Shown one piece after another: positions 50,463 through 59,733 of a stretch of 64,000 nt of DNA. The position numbers were made by a program, and so were the translations under genes. The notes beneath the pieces are model-generated. The model saw only the letters and a program-made list of their open reading frames with translations. It was not told the origin of the DNA and did no database searches. The DNA is from QWHO01 sp039809865 (lineage in GTDB: Bacteria > Vulcanimicrobiota > Xenobia > Xenobiales > QWHO01). The first letter of the stretch is position 1. The number at the start of each line of letters is the position of its first letter. The DNA lies in the NCBI GenBank assembly GCA_039809865.1, contig JBDHVW010000019.1, positions 1-64,000 of the forward strand, read 5' to 3'.

Positions 50463-52700
50463 TCAGGGCTCGGCCACGGGCTGCAACTCGCGCGAGCCGC
50501 TCGACTCCCACATGCGCTTGATGCGGTCGATCTCTTCCAGCAGGTTGGTGCGGGCGTGCAGAGCGGCGTCCAGGCGCCCGTCCTCGGCCAGGACCACCAT
50601 CTGCGCCACCGCCCGCGCCGCCGGAGTGGCCGACAGGGAGGTGAGCCAGGCGCCCAGCTCCCAGGCGACCTCCACCAGCGCATCCGTGTTCTTGTTGCGG
50701 AAAGCCTGATCCAGCGCGGCCTGGCGCTCGGGCCAGCCCTGCTCGAAGGGAATGCGGGCATCCTCGATGCGCTCGCGCGCCAGGGGCGGGTCGGCCGACG
50801 ACGGCAGCGGGCCCGACTGCGTGGAGGCAAGCGTGGCCAGCAACTCCGCCTCCTCGACCGGCTTGGAGAGGAACTTGTCCATGCCCGCCTCCAGGCAGCG
50901 GCGCGTCCAATCTTCGCGCTCGTGGCCGGTCAGCGCCACGATGGGGGTGCGGTTGCCGCGCGAACGCAGGATGCGGGTAGCCTCCAGACCGTTCATGCGG
51001 GGCATCTCGAGATCCATCAGGATCACGTCGAAGGCGCGCTTCTCCACGCACTCGAGGGCCGCCTGACCATCGGAGGCCGTGGTGACCTTGTGGCCATACG
51101 GGGCCAGCAGACCGCAAACCAGCGTCTGGTTGACGAGGTTGTCGTCCACCATCAGGATCTCCATCGGACCATCGGGCTGGGCCGGGCGCGCCGGCACCAC
51201 CAGCGGTCCGCAAATGGGCAGATCCAGCGTGAAGGTGATGCTCTTCTCGTCCTCCCAGAACTGCCCCCCCATCTTCTCGATGAGGCGCTGGGTGAGCGCC
51301 AGGTTGAGCAGAGCCTGACTGCTGGACGTCTCCACGCGGTGCTCGGCCCCCGAGACCACCACGCGCAGACTGACGACCTGCCCCGCTCCCGCGTCGCGCA
51401 ACAGCTCCAGGGTGAGCTGCCCCTCGGGGGTGGTCGTCTCCAGCGCGCGCGCCACGATGTTGACCAGCACCTGGCGCAGCCGCAGCGGATCGCAACTGAG
51501 CATGTCGGGCACGGCGGTGTCCACCACGCCCAGAAAGGCGATGTTGCGTTGCCGGGCCAGCGGCATCGACTCGCTGACCACGCTCTGGATGAGGCCGCGC
51601 ACGTCGGTGGGAACCGGCTCCAGCCGCAGACGGCCCAACTCGAGTCGGGTGTAGTCGATCAGACCCTGCAACAGCGAGCGAACCTCGCGCGTCGAGGCGT
51701 CCAGGGCCTCGACATACTGGCGCTCGGGAGCCGGCAGTGTGGCGTCCTTCAAGAGCCGGGCGTTGCCCATGATGCCGTTGATCGGGTCGCGGATGGCGTG
51801 GCTCAGGGCCAGCAGCACGGCGCCCGGATCGCGGCTGGCCAGCGCCTGGCGAGGCTCGAACTCGGGCTCGGCCGCGTGGTCGGGCGGGTCCTCGTCTCCC
51901 AGCACGCCGAGCAAGACCTGGCGCACCTGGCCGGCGCTGCGCGGCCGCATGCCGGGCTCCTTGTCCAGCAGGCGACGCAGCAACACATCGAGAGTGGAGG
52001 GGAGGTCGGGGCGCAGCTCGCGCAGCGACGGGGCCGGCTCGCGCAGGTGGGCCTGCAGCAGCTCGAAGTCGCTCTCGCGCACGAACGGCCACCGACCCGT
52101 CAGCGCCTCGAAAAGGGTCACGCCCAGCGAATAGAGGTCCCCGGCCGGGCCCGTCTCGCGGGTGCTGAGGATCTGCTCGGGGGAGACGTAGGCCGCCGTG
52201 CCCATCATGACGCCCGTCTGGGTCAGGCCCCGGCTGCCACCCACCCGCCGGACCAGGCCCAGGTCGGCGATCTTGGGCACCCCGTCGCGCCGGAACAGGA
52301 TGTTGCCCGGCTTGAGATCGCGGTGCACGAGCCCGCGATCGTGAATGTACTCCAACCCGTCGCAGATCTGGGCGAAGACGTTGATGACCTCGGAGAGCTC
52401 GGGCTTGCGCTCCATCCAGCGCTGCAGGTTGCCTCCCTCGAGCAGCTCCATGATGAGAACGTGCTGGCCTTCGTGCTCGAGCGACTCGATCAGCGCCACC
52501 ACGTTGGGATGGCTCAGGGCGGCCAGCGCACTGGCTTCCTGGCGCTGGCGCTCGGCCGTCTCCTCGTCGGAGCCGGGAAAGAGGAACTTGACGGCCACTT
52601 CCTGGCCGTTGCGCTGGTCGACCGCCTTCCAGACCTCGCCCATGCCCCCCTTGCCCAGAATGCCGACAAAGGTCAGGAAGCTCGGGAGACGGCTCTGCAT
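50463..52700 (-). CDS. Ser/Thr kinase - degenerate histidine kinase - receiver hybrid
   Basis: This 745-residue multidomain protein begins with an intact Hanks-type kinase domain (LGKGGMGEVWKAV, VAVKFLF, VHRDLKPGNILF, IADLGLVRR). Then comes a HisKA-like segment (LALSHAIRDPINGIMGNARL) keeping the His, and a HATPase with DPLRLRQVLVNIVARALETT, where the second Asn of the N-box is Arg and no G-boxes are seen. A receiver domain starts at 513 (VDDN, Asp563 in ILMDLEMP, Lys613). The last ~100 residues resemble an Hpt bundle, but the phospho-accepting His is Trp (VAWELGAW, residue 680). There is no membrane segment. It follows the HD-GYP gene. Confidence 0.9.
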   Translation of the reverse strand: MQSRLPSFLTFVGILGKGGMGEVWKAVDQRNGQEVAVKFLFPGSDEETAERQRQEASALAALSHPNVVALIESLEHEGQHVLIMELLEGGNLQRWMERKPELSEVINVFAQICDGLEYIHDRGLVHRDLKPGNILFRRDGVPKIADLGLVRRVGGSRGLTQTGVMMGTAAYVSPEQILSTRETGPAGDLYSLGVTLFEALTGRWPFVRESDFELLQAHLREPAPSLRELRPDLPSTLDVLLRRLLDKEPGMRPRSAGQVRQVLLGVLGDEDPPDHAAEPEFEPRQALASRDPGAVLLALSHAIRDPINGIMGNARLLKDATLPAPERQYVEALDASTREVRSLLQGLIDYTRLELGRLRLEPVPTDVRGLIQSVVSESMPLARQRNIAFLGVVDTAVPDMLSCDPLRLRQVLVNIVARALETTTPEGQLTLELLRDAGAGQVVSLRVVVSGAEHRVETSSSQALLNLALTQRLIEKMGGQFWEDEKSITFTLDLPICGPLVVPARPAQPDGPMEILMVDDNLVNQTLVCGLLAPYGHKVTTASDGQAALECVEKRAFDVILMDLEMPRMNGLEATRILRSRGNRTPIVALTGHEREDWTRRCLEAGMDKFLSKPVEEAELLATLASTQSGPLPSSADPPLARERIEDARIPFEQGWPERQAALDQAFRNKNTDALVEVAWELGAWLTSLSATPAARAVAQMVVLAEDGRLDAALHARTNLLEEIDRIKRMWESSGSRELQPVAEP

Positions 52701-53927
52701 CTACGGCGAGACGGGCATGCGCACGGTGGTTTTCCCGTGGCGCTCGATGATGTTCAGGAACATCCGCAGGAGCTTGGGGTCGAAGTGCGTGCCGCTCATG
52801 TCGTTCATGATGCTAGCAGCTTTCTCGACCGTGAACGCGTCGCGATGGGGGCGCTTACGGGTCAAAGCGTCGAAAACCTCGCACATGCCGATGAGTGCGG
52901 CTCCCACCGGGATGGACGAGCCCTTCAAAGCATAAGGGTAACCGGCTCCATCGTAGCGCTCGTGATGGTAGAGGATCATCGGCAGGCTGCGGTCCAGGAA
53001 GCCCAGGGGCTGGAGAAGGTCCAGAGCGCGCTTGGGGTGCTCCTGGACCAGGGCCATCTCCTCCTCGGTCAGCTTGCCGTCTTTGTAGATGATGTCGCCG
53101 GGCAAGCTGAGGGTGCCGATATCGTGCAAGAGACCCGCGACGCGCAACGACTCGAGGTCGCGCTCGGACATGCGGAGCTCGTTGCCCACCTTCAAGCAAA
53201 GGTCCGTTACGCGATGGGACTTGCCGCGGAAGAACGGGTCGCGCTCCTCGACCTGGGCGGCGATCTGGGTGAGGGCGTGCAGGGCGGTTTGCTGGTGCGA
53301 CTGGAACGAAGCGCCGCTATGGGCCGCCAGCGAGAAGGGAATGCTCATGTAGGCCAGCAGATTGACGTCGGAGCCGGTCCAGAAGGGCCCGGGTGACTGG
53401 CGGGCCAGGATCATCAACCCGAAGACCTCGTTGGCGTTGCGCAGGGGGGCCACGAGCATCTCGTTGACCTTCTCGCCGTGCTTGGCGAAGATCTGCAGTT
53501 GCCGGTCGCCTTTGCCGATCTTGACCGGGCGACCCGTCTCCACCAGATACTGCACCAGCCCCGACTTGAGGGGGAGGCGCAAGTTGGCGCGGGTTTCCTG
53601 GGAGACCCCCTCGGAGCCGGCCACGCAGAACTCGTTGTCCTTCTTGACCATGAGCAGCGACCAGTCGGCCGAGAGATACTCCCGCGCCATGCGCGTCATG
53701 TTGTCGTAGAGCTTCTCGGGGTCTTGAATGGCCGACAGCCCGATCAGCATGCCCGGCAGCGCCTCACTGCGACGGAGCTGCTCCTCGAGCTCGGAGCGCA
53801 CCTTGAAGAGCTGCTCTTTCAGGGCTTCAGGATCGCCCACGCGGCGGCCCATCCGGCTCGAAAGCCAGCCGACCAGCACACCACCGAGCGTGCCCCCTAC
53901 GAGCACGAGCAGGTTCAAATCTTCCAA
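52701..53927 (-). CDS. GAF-HD-GYP c-di-GMP phosphodiesterase
   Basis: The 408-residue product has one N-terminal membrane helix (LNLLVLVGGTLGGVLVGWL). A GAF domain at about 60-210 follows (ADWSLLMVKKDNEFCVAGSE, MLVAPLRNANEVFGLMILAR), then HD-GYP at 220-400 with all metal and substrate residues: SHRVTDLCL, AGLLHDIGTLSLP, EHPKRALDLL, YHHERYDGAGYPYALKG, DALTRKRPHRDAF. It is expected to hydrolyse cyclic di-GMP. Its stop abuts the start of the kinase hybrid, so the two are probably co-expressed and may signal together. Confidence 0.92.
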   Translation of the reverse strand: MEDLNLLVLVGGTLGGVLVGWLSSRMGRRVGDPEALKEQLFKVRSELEEQLRRSEALPGMLIGLSAIQDPEKLYDNMTRMAREYLSADWSLLMVKKDNEFCVAGSEGVSQETRANLRLPLKSGLVQYLVETGRPVKIGKGDRQLQIFAKHGEKVNEMLVAPLRNANEVFGLMILARQSPGPFWTGSDVNLLAYMSIPFSLAAHSGASFQSHQQTALHALTQIAAQVEERDPFFRGKSHRVTDLCLKVGNELRMSERDLESLRVAGLLHDIGTLSLPGDIIYKDGKLTEEEMALVQEHPKRALDLLQPLGFLDRSLPMILYHHERYDGAGYPYALKGSSIPVGAALIGMCEVFDALTRKRPHRDAFTVEKAASIMNDMSGTHFDPKLLRMFLNIIERHGKTTVRMPVSP

Positions 53928-53936
53928 AAGCCGCCC

Positions 53937-53965
53937 TCTATACCGTGGAGCGTTCCGCGTGCCAG
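53937..53965 (-). promoter_or_regulatory. Promoter of the HD-GYP gene
   Basis: On the minus strand CTGGCA, a 17-nt spacer and TATAGA end 10 nt before the ATG. A transcript from here would be nearly leaderless. Confidence 0.4.
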
Positions 53966-54008
53966 GTCTTGCGTCGATTTTGCAGGCCTGTCACGCTTCC
54001 CTGCAGTC

Positions 54009-55274
<1,266 letters not shown>

Positions 55275-55310
55275 AGAAAACCTCCTAGATTGGGCCGCAG
55301 AGCCGCGTCG

Positions 55311-55949
55311 TTAGCGGCTTTCCTTCGTGATCACCTTGTCGATTATACCATACCCCACCGCTTCTTCGGCGCTGAGGTAGTAATCTCTTTCGGTGTCTTC
55401 CTGGATCTTGTCCAGGGTCTGACCGGTATGTTTGGCCAGAATTTCATTCAACACCTGCCGGGTGTGAAGGATCTCCTTGGCCTGGATCTCGATGTCGGTG
55501 GCCTGACCGCCCATCCCGCCCGACCATGGCTGGTGGATCAGGATGCGCGCGAAGGGAAGCGCAAAACGCTTCTCCTTGGCGCCGCCGGCCAGCAGCAGCG
55601 CCGAGGCGCTGGCCGCCAGCCCCATGCAGATGGTCGAGACATCGGGCTTCACGAGCTGCATGCAGTCGTAAATGGCCAGACCGGCGGTGGTGGAGCCACC
55701 CGGGCTGTTGATGTAGAGGTCGATGTCCTTGTCGGGATCTTCTTGCTCCAGGAACAACAACTGGGCGATGATCAGGTTGGCGATCACATCTTCGATGGGG
55801 TCGCCCACGAAGATGATGCGGTTCTTGAGCAACCGCGAGAAAATGTCGTAGGACCGCTCGCCCCGCGCCGTCTGCTCCACGACCATGGGGACGAGGTGCT
55901 GACTGTACTCCTGGTGGAGATGCTGGACGAACTCTTCGTGACGGCTCAA
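55311..55949 (-). CDS. clpP: ClpP, proteolytic subunit of Clp protease
   Basis: The 212-residue serine protease has the family core: DLYINSPGGSTTAGLAIYD, the catalytic Ser in ICMGLAASASALLLAGGA (usually GQAASMGA; the MGA-type residues differ), catalytic His in ILIHQPWSGG and Asp in EDTERDYYLSAEEAVGYGII. It forms two stacked heptameric rings that degrade what ClpX delivers. It lies between tig and clpX in the classical tig-clpP-clpX order. Confidence 0.96.
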   Translation of the reverse strand: MSRHEEFVQHLHQEYSQHLVPMVVEQTARGERSYDIFSRLLKNRIIFVGDPIEDVIANLIIAQLLFLEQEDPDKDIDLYINSPGGSTTAGLAIYDCMQLVKPDVSTICMGLAASASALLLAGGAKEKRFALPFARILIHQPWSGGMGGQATDIEIQAKEILHTRQVLNEILAKHTGQTLDKIQEDTERDYYLSAEEAVGYGIIDKVITKESR

Positions 55950-55955
55950 CCTGCT

Positions 55956-57581
55956 TTATCCTTCCTTCTTCTTGGCTCGGGTCTTTGGCTTCTTTGCCTC
56001 GGGGTCCCCATCCCCTTCCTCGGCCTTTGGCTCTTCGGTCTTGGCCGCCTTGGCGGGAGCCTTTTTGGGCTTCTCGGCGGGCTCCTCGTCGGTTTTCTTG
56101 GCCGCGGTTTTCTTGGGTTTGGGAGCTTCTTCCTCGGCTTTTTCGGCCTCCTCGGCCTTCTTGGCTGACTTTTTGGGCTTGTCGTCCTCTTCCGCCGGGG
56201 CGGCTTTCTCCTCGGCCCTGGCCGCCTCGGCCTCGGCCTTCTTGCGCTCCTCTTCGGCCAGTCGCGCCGCTTCTTCAGGGGTCACATAATTGACCTTGCC
56301 GTTCTCGGCCAGGAAGTCGACCACCCTGGTCTGCAGCAGGTTGTAGCGCACCACCTCGATGGTCCCGTCGTTGCGCATCTGCTCTTCCATCTGCTGGGGC
56401 GGAACCCCGTGCATCTGAGCCGCCTGGGCGACCTGGGCGCTGATCTCCTTGTTGGCGACCTCGATGCCCTCGGAGCGCGCCACGCTGTCGACAGCCAGCT
56501 CGAGGCGCGCCTCGAACGCGCCCTGGGCCGAGATCTGGCGGAACAGACGGTCCTTGTCCAGGCCCTGGGACTGCATGTACTGCTCCAGGGTGACCTGCTC
56601 GCGCTCGAGCTTCTGACCCAGCGTGCGGAAGATCAGGTTGGCCTTATAGCCGATCAGCGCCTGCGGCACCTGGTCGTCCTTCACCTGACTGGTGAGCTGG
56701 AACAGAATACGGCTTCCGGCCTCGCGGCGCGTGCGCGTCTCGACGTTCTCGTTCATGCGCTTGAGCATGTCGGCCCGCAGGTCGGCCATGGTCTCGAACT
56801 CGGAGATGGTCTTGGCAAACTCGTCGTCCAGCGCGGGCGCCTGGCGCACCTTGATTTCGTGCAGCTTGAACTTGAAGCTGACGTGCTTGCCCGCCAGGTC
56901 GAGGTTGGTATAGTCGGCCGGGAAATCGGCCTCGAACTCTTTCTCCTCACCCGGCTTGAGCCCGTAGAGGTTGTCCACGAAACCGGGCAGATAGGCCTCG
57001 CTCTTGAGCTCCATCAGGTAATTCTGGGCCGAGCCGTTGGCCACGACCTCGCCGTTGTCGTAGCAGGTGTAATCGACCAGGGCGATGTCGTCCTCCTGGA
57101 GGCCGCGCTCCTCGGTCAGAGTGACCAGGCGGGCGTGGGCGTTGGTGTAGTCGGCCAGCACGGCGTCGACCTGGTCCTCGCCCACCTCGGGACGGGCCTG
57201 GGTGATTTCGACGCCCTTGTAGTCCGTCACTTCGACCTTGGGCTTCACTTCGAAGGTGGCTTTGAAGATCAGGTCCTGACCGCGCTGCTTGGAGACGATC
57301 TCCCAGCGGGGCTCGGAAAGCGGCACCAGCTTGCTCTCGCTGAGGGCCTCACGGAACGCTTTCGGCAGCATTCCCTCGAGCACCGTGCCGGTGAGCCCGT
57401 CGTCGGTGATGTAGCGTTTGGCAATGTTGCTGGGGACCTTCCCTTTGCGGAAGCCCTTGATGTTCAGCCCTCTGGCCATGCGCTCGAAAGCCTGGTGATA
57501 GGCCTGATCGACTCTCTTGCTGTCGACCGTCACTTCCATCGTGCGCTCGACCGGGGTGTTCTCCAAAACCGTGACCTTCAT
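55956..57581 (-). CDS. tig: Trigger factor, with a long charged C-terminal extension
   Basis: This 541-residue chaperone binds the ribosome exit tunnel. The N-terminal ribosome-binding domain carries a GFRKGKVP signature. The PPIase-like middle holds EEDIALVDYTCYDNGEVV-like sequence, and the helical C-domain starts near 260. The standard trigger factor is ~430 residues. Here the last ~95 residues form a repetitive Ala/Lys/Glu/Pro tail (KKAEEAEKAEEEAPKPKK, EKPKKAPAKAAKTEEPKAEE) that is likely disordered. It is followed by clpP after 6 nt. AGGA precedes the ATG. Confidence 0.95.
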   Translation of the reverse strand: MKVTVLENTPVERTMEVTVDSKRVDQAYHQAFERMARGLNIKGFRKGKVPSNIAKRYITDDGLTGTVLEGMLPKAFREALSESKLVPLSEPRWEIVSKQRGQDLIFKATFEVKPKVEVTDYKGVEITQARPEVGEDQVDAVLADYTNAHARLVTLTEERGLQEDDIALVDYTCYDNGEVVANGSAQNYLMELKSEAYLPGFVDNLYGLKPGEEKEFEADFPADYTNLDLAGKHVSFKFKLHEIKVRQAPALDDEFAKTISEFETMADLRADMLKRMNENVETRTRREAGSRILFQLTSQVKDDQVPQALIGYKANLIFRTLGQKLEREQVTLEQYMQSQGLDKDRLFRQISAQGAFEARLELAVDSVARSEGIEVANKEISAQVAQAAQMHGVPPQQMEEQMRNDGTIEVVRYNLLQTRVVDFLAENGKVNYVTPEEAARLAEEERKKAEAEAARAEEKAAPAEEDDKPKKSAKKAEEAEKAEEEAPKPKKTAAKKTDEEPAEKPKKAPAKAAKTEEPKAEEGDGDPEAKKPKTRAKKKEG

Positions 57582-57666
57582 GGGTCCTCCGTAAACATTC
57601 TCGCGATAAGGGAAGGAGGATTACGCTGCTGAACCCTCAGATCCTACCTGCCAGGCGAGAAACAGA

Positions 57667-57690
57667 GAAGCCGCCCGGTGGGGCGGCTTC
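57667..57690 (-). terminator. Intrinsic terminator after tRNA-Gly
   Basis: GAAGCCGCCC and GGGCGGCTTC form a perfect 10-bp stem with a 4-nt loop. On the minus strand it is followed by TCTGTTTCTC. It lies 7 nt past the tRNA-Gly gene, ending the tRNA-Leu/tRNA-Gly unit. Confidence 0.8.
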
Positions 57691-57696
57691 ATTTGG

Positions 57697-57768
57697 AGCG
57701 GAAAAAGAGATTCGAACTCTCGACCCCTGCCTTGGCAAGGCAGTGCTCTACCGCTGAGCTATTTCCGC
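57697..57768 (-). tRNA. tRNA-Gly(GCC)
   Basis: A 72-nt cloverleaf: acceptor GCGGAAA pairs with TTTCCGC, the D arm has AGCTCAGCGGTAGAGC, the anticodon stem CTGCC/GGCAG holds loop TTGCCAA with anticodon GCC, and the T arm is GAGAGTTCGAATCTC. The discriminator is T. The CCA is not encoded (CC only). Confidence 0.95.
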
Positions 57769-57784
57769 ATGTTCGTTTCTGTTC

Positions 57785-57868
57785 TGGTGGGCGAGAAGGG
57801 ACTTGAACCCCCACGGATTTCTCCAGTAGATCCTAAGTCTACCGCGTCTGCCATTCCGCCACTCGCCC
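57785..57868 (-). tRNA. tRNA-Leu(TAG)
   Basis: A class II tRNA with a long variable arm: acceptor GGGCGAG/CTCGCCC, D arm GTGGCGGAATGGCAGAC, anticodon stem GTAGA/TCTAC around loop CTTAGGA (anticodon TAG, reads CUA), T arm GGGGTTCAAGTCCC. The 3' CCA is encoded. It is 16 nt upstream of tRNA-Gly on the same strand. Confidence 0.95.
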
Positions 57869-57927
57869 GCGGCACCCGTGAAGGACAAGGCAGATAATAG
57901 CGGCTGACCGGGGGGCCGTCAAGCCCT

Positions 57928-58665
57928 TTAGCCCAGGAAGCCTCCGAGGTTGTTTCCGAAGGCGCCCGGAATGCCGCTGCCGGCCGGGATAATGGTGGAG
58001 CCCAGCGAGTCCTGCAGCTGCGGAATAAAGACGTTCTGCGGAATTCCCAGGATGTTGTTGCCACCCGCGAAGCCCGGATTGGGATTCTGGCCGAGCACGT
58101 TGAACGCGAGCGGGGGCAACCCGGAGGCCAGGCCGGTGATGGGCTGGCCCACCTCGTACGGGTTCGGGACGCCGGTGAGACCGCCGGGGAGTCCGTTGTA
58201 GAGCGAGTTGGAGTTGACGCCGCCACCCAGGCCCAGCGAGGGGAGGCCCTGGAAAATGCCGGCGGAGCTGGCCGGGATAGCGGCCGTGCTGAGGTTCGGC
58301 GCGGCGAAGCCAAGGCCGGACGTGCCCAGGCCGGGGTTCGCGAAGCCGGCGCCACCCGTGGAGAAGTTCGGGGGGCCGAAGCCCAGGCCGGGGTTCGCGA
58401 AGCCGGCGCCACCCGTGGAGAAGTTCGGGGGGCCGAAGCCCAGGCCGTTGGCGTTATTCAGACCGCCGAAGTTGGGGTTCTGGTTGCCCGAGCACATGCA
58501 GCCCTGGTTGCCATTGAGCATCTGGCCCATCATCTGGCCGACCATCAGGCCCTGGATGTAGCTGAGAATCTGCTGCATGGCCTGCTGCTGGGGGTTCTGG
58601 CGCTGGCAGCACTGCTGCTGGTTGCCTCCCGAGACTGCGACGGCGACGGACGTTACGGTGTTCAT
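57928..58665 (-). CDS. Gly/Asn/Pro-rich low-complexity repeat protein
   Basis: The 245-residue product has a Gln/Cys-rich N-terminus (QQQCCQRQNPQQQ), a Met/Gly helical part (GLMVGQMMGQMLNG) and CMCSG. A long Gly/Leu/Pro/Asn-rich body follows, with two exact 19-residue repeats (GFANPGLGFGPPNFSTGG unit) and looser repeats (AAPNLSTAAIPASSAG, NNILGIPQNVF, LASGLPPLAFNVLGQNPNP). GGGAGG precedes the start. It has no signal peptide; the composition suggests an aggregating or structural protein. Function unknown. Confidence 0.7.
   Translation of the reverse strand: MNTVTSVAVAVSGGNQQQCCQRQNPQQQAMQQILSYIQGLMVGQMMGQMLNGNQGCMCSGNQNPNFGGLNNANGLGFGPPNFSTGGAGFANPGLGFGPPNFSTGGAGFANPGLGTSGLGFAAPNLSTAAIPASSAGIFQGLPSLGLGGGVNSNSLYNGLPGGLTGVPNPYEVGQPITGLASGLPPLAFNVLGQNPNPGFAGGNNILGIPQNVFIPQLQDSLGSTIIPAGSGIPGAFGNNLGGFLG
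58325..58447 (-). repeat. 57-nt perfect tandem repeat inside the repeat protein
   Basis: Two perfect copies of a 57-nt unit beginning CCCAGGCCGGGGTTCGCGAA (plus-strand sense), followed by a partial third copy (CCCAGGCCG), encode the 19-residue protein repeat. The length is a multiple of three, so unit number can change without frameshift. Confidence 0.85.
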
Positions 58666-58791
58666 GGGGCCTCCCGAGTTTTCTCTTTCTCTTGTTCTCA
58701 GGATAAGGCGTCGCGGGGGGCCGGGCGAGAGGCAACTATGAACAGATGGTAATCGATGTGAACTTTCGGTTTCGCGGACCTTACGAGTTTG

Positions 58792-59241
58792 CTACCAGCC
58801 CGCGGTCCCGGGCGCACCCTTGAACGGACCGGTCACATGACTTGTGATCCAGCCGCCGTAGAAGTCGCCCGGCTGGGGCTGGACGGGCTCTCCGTCGACG
58901 AAGCACTCGGTCTTGTTGGAGTAGAACGCGAGGTAGTTCTTGATGGTGGCGAACGGGGGCGTGGGCTCGGGATAGCTCCAGGCGGCTTTGGGCGCGCCCT
59001 CCAGGTCGTGGTAGGTGGCGCGGCCCTTCCACTCGCAGAAACTGCTGGCGCTGTTGGGCTGGAGGGCCGTCAGGTCCACGTCCTGCGGGGGGAAGTAATA
59101 GGTCGGGGGGTGGCTGGTCTCCAGCACCCTCTTGGTACGTGTGGACTTTGCGATGGTGCGGCCGTGGAGACGGACCTCGCAGGTCCTGGAGCAGTCTTCG
59201 AGGCGCGGCGGGCGGGGGTAGTCCCAGACCGACTCGCTCAG
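58792..59241 (-). CDS. DUF427 protein starting at CTG
   Basis: The 149-residue protein has the DUF427 pattern: SVWDYPRPPRLE at the start, TYYFPPQDVDLTALQPNS, SFCEWKGRATYHDLEGA, FYSNKTECFVDGEPVQPQPG, DFYGGWITSHVTGPFKGAPG. The family has no settled function. The conserved N-terminus is reached only with CTG at 59241; ATG, GTG and TTG are absent there, and the next, GTG-encoded start loses ~35 conserved residues. CTGA overlaps the stop of the preceding gene, the same 4-nt NTGA junction used elsewhere in the window with GTG and TTG. Confidence 0.75.
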   Translation of the reverse strand: MSESVWDYPRPPRLEDCSRTCEVRLHGRTIAKSTRTKRVLETSHPPTYYFPPQDVDLTALQPNSASSFCEWKGRATYHDLEGAPKAAWSYPEPTPPFATIKNYLAFYSNKTECFVDGEPVQPQPGDFYGGWITSHVTGPFKGAPGTAGW

Positions 59242-59618
59242 CTGATCTCCGCTCCTGGCGGGATGTCGCCACCGGGCGCCATCAGGACGATCTGCCCGTC
59301 GGGATGGTGCGCGGCCAGGATCATGCCCTCGGACATGATCCCGAAGATCTTGCGCGGCTTGAGATTGTCCACGATGCAGATCATGCGGCCGGTCATGTCT
59401 TCGGGGGCGAAGCTCTTGCGGATGCCCGACACGATCACGCGGTCCTGCCGCTTGCCGTCGTCGAGCGTGAGGCGCAACAGCTTGTCGGCGCCCTCCACCG
59501 CCTCGGCCTGCATGACTTTGGCCGTGATCAGGCGGACCTTCTTGAAGTCCTCGTAGGTAGCGTGCTGCGGCTCGGGGGGGGCCGCGGGGGTCGTCGTCTC
59601 GGCAGTCTGTTCGCTCAT
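59238..59618 (-). CDS. tRNA-binding OB-fold protein (MetRS beta-like / CsaA-like)
   Basis: The 126-residue product starts at ATG 59618 (an alternative ATG is at 59630). After a Pro/Thr/Ala-rich leader is the Trbp111-type domain: YEDFKKVRLITAKVMQAEAV, GADKLLRLTLDDGKRQDRVI, VSGIRKSFAPEDMTGRMICI, VDNLKPRKIFGIMSEGMILA, and LMAPGGDIPPGAEIS. This domain is the C-terminal part of MetRS or stands alone, binding tRNA as a dimer. No methionyl-tRNA synthetase gene lies in the window. Its stop overlaps the CTG of DUF427. Confidence 0.9.
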   Translation of the reverse strand: MSEQTAETTTPAAPPEPQHATYEDFKKVRLITAKVMQAEAVEGADKLLRLTLDDGKRQDRVIVSGIRKSFAPEDMTGRMICIVDNLKPRKIFGIMSEGMILAAHHPDGQIVLMAPGGDIPPGAEIS

Positions 59619-59659
59619 GCGGCGCCGCATTCGGCTTGGGGGGGCGGGGACCTGCTGAG

Positions 59660-59715
59660 CTGGGAGCTGGGAGATGGGAGATGGGAGCTGGGAGATGGGA
59701 GATGGGAGTAGGGAG
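59660..59715 (+). repeat. Heptanucleotide tandem repeat, 8 units
   Basis: CTGGGAG and ATGGGAG units run in the order C C A A C A A, ending with TAGGGAG. It is non-coding, between the tRNA-binding gene and the HAD gene. Copy number may vary by slippage. Confidence 0.9.
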
Positions 59716-59733
59716 TTAAGCGAAGCTGTCGAG

